This document shows positions 63,582 through 64,000 of a stretch of 64,000 nucleotides of DNA, piece after piece. The notes beneath the pieces are model-generated. The model made no database searches, was not told where the DNA came from, and was given only the letters and a program-made list of their open reading frames with translations. The position numbers were made by a program, and so were the translations under genes. Source of the stretch: Anagrus nilaparvatae (lineage: Eukaryota; Arthropoda; Insecta; Hymenoptera; Mymaridae); contig JAKSXM010000038.1 of the NCBI GenBank assembly GCA_022575985.1, forward strand, positions 170,064-234,063, in the 5' to 3' direction. The stretch's first letter is position 1. The number at the start of each line of letters is the position of its first letter.

Positions 63582-64000
63582 TTAGATGTCGGCGGTCCCA
63601 TTGATGAAAATACGGGAGCGAGCGCAAGTTACTCGGGCGACCGTAAAACGACCGGATACCGTAATATCGTTGAAGAAAACTCGAAAAATTTTAACACTCT
63701 CGACCGGAGCAAAAGACACTCGGGGCGAGTGGGTGTTACTCGGCCCACCGGAGAACCGGGAGAAAAACCGGATACCGCGATATCGCATACTCCTGCCGTT
63801 TACCGGCAATTAGTTTTTAGAATCCTATGGAGAGTCGAAGGTACTCCCGCTGTATACCCACGATTAGATGTATATTTCCTTGGGAGACTGATGTTTACTC
63901 CCACCATTTACCCACTTATTTTCTCTCGTTTTCAAAATCCAATAGTTAGTTATTATTACATTACTCAATCGACCGGATAATACAAAAACGAGCAGATACC
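63582..64000. repeat. A unit, truncated by window end
   Basis: The first 419 bp of an A unit, matching A 53433, including AATAGTTAG near 63943. The array evidently continues beyond the window. Confidence 0.92.

Larger units (their letters stand above)
1..64000. repeat. Tandem satellite array with nested higher-order structure, filling the window
   Basis: The box TTAGATGTCGG recurs at 101 positions from 312 to 63582, always on the + strand. Successive spacings are 450, 549/552, 766 or 1559 bp, apart from a few small insertions and one 284-bp deletion. I name these units A (41), B (41), C (9) and L (10). All share a CpG-rich core of about 290 bp around the box, followed by a tail of about 54-bp subrepeats. 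No unique sequence, gene or mobile element interrupts the array. Long homogenised tandem arrays with higher-order repeats are typical of eukaryotic constitutive heterochromatin. I do not recognise the family, and its chromosomal location is not shown by the sequence. Confidence 0.97.
56436..64000. repeat. 10.13-kb higher-order repeat, copy 2 (cut by window end)
   Basis: Order L1a A L2 B A2 B A' L1b A matches the first nine units of 46302-56435. It differs by an 11-bp insertion at 60643-60653 and four extra single bases after 62000. The last five units of the HOR would lie beyond the window. Confidence 0.88.

Noticed and set aside
1..64000. Ribosomal DNA intergenic spacer repeats
   Set aside because: No rRNA-like sequence or conserved promoter appears in 64 kb. 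The length and HOR structure fit a satellite better, though an exceptionally large spacer cannot be formally excluded.
1..64000. Telomeric repeats or tRNA genes
   Set aside because: I found no TTAGGG, TTAGG or TTTAGGG runs and no tRNA-like cloverleaf with the conserved GTTCRANNC segment.

Overview
The whole window is one uninterrupted tandem satellite array. I see no gene, RNA gene, transposase, reverse transcriptase, CRISPR array or unique flanking sequence in any part of it. All repeat units lie in the same orientation. This scale of homogenised tandem repeat, with higher-order structure and no coding content, points to eukaryotic nuclear heterochromatin (centromeric, pericentromeric, subtelomeric, or on a sex or B chromosome). 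The taxon cannot be named from the sequence. CpG is abundant in the repeat cores and not visibly depleted, which argues weakly for a genome without heavy germline CpG methylation (many invertebrates, some fungi).

The array has three nested levels. (1) A subrepeat of about 54 bp (53-56 bp), recognisable by a start like TCCTATGGAGAGTCG followed by TACTCCCGC and an ACCCGCGAT-like end, makes up the unit tails. (2) About 500-bp monomers consist of a CpG-rich core plus a tail of subrepeats. I phase them on the conserved box TTAGATGTCGG and find 101 anchors from 312 to 63582. Their spacings take only four basic values: A = 450 bp (41 units), B = 549/552 bp (41 units), C = 766 bp (9 units; a B with an internal 214-bp tandem duplication) and L = 1559 bp (10 units; a B plus 1007 bp of subrepeats and two AT-rich spacers). 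(3) Higher-order repeats (HORs) include a 3102-bp unit (30290, 33392, 39980), a 2767-bp unit (8649, 20735), a 10134-bp unit (46302-56435, recurring from 56436 to the window end), and a segment of about 6.8 kb duplicated at an offset of 20582 bp (23502 and 44084).

Layout: 1-311 is the tail of a truncated B unit. 312-8648 and 8649-20734 are mixed A/B/C units with two L units (2537, 13184) and are the more heterogeneous part. 20735-30289 carries the 2767-bp HOR and an L-A-L block. 30290-43081 is dominated by near-identical 3102-bp HORs, interrupted by a 284-bp deletion at 36959. 43082-46301 is a C-containing junction zone. 46302-64000 is the L-rich 10.13-kb HOR.

The most notable feature is an 18-bp box (TAGATGTCGGCNGTCCCA). 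It occurs once per monomer in direct orientation, with a second looser copy 28 bp upstream, and twice in inverted orientation inside the AT-rich spacers of each L unit, where the surrounding sequence is otherwise largely diverged. It is a candidate for a conserved protein-binding site or an ancestral element end. The many ORFs of 60-140 codons are by-products of repetition. The longest is disrupted by nonsense changes in several copies and overlaps open frames on both strands, so I annotate no CDS.
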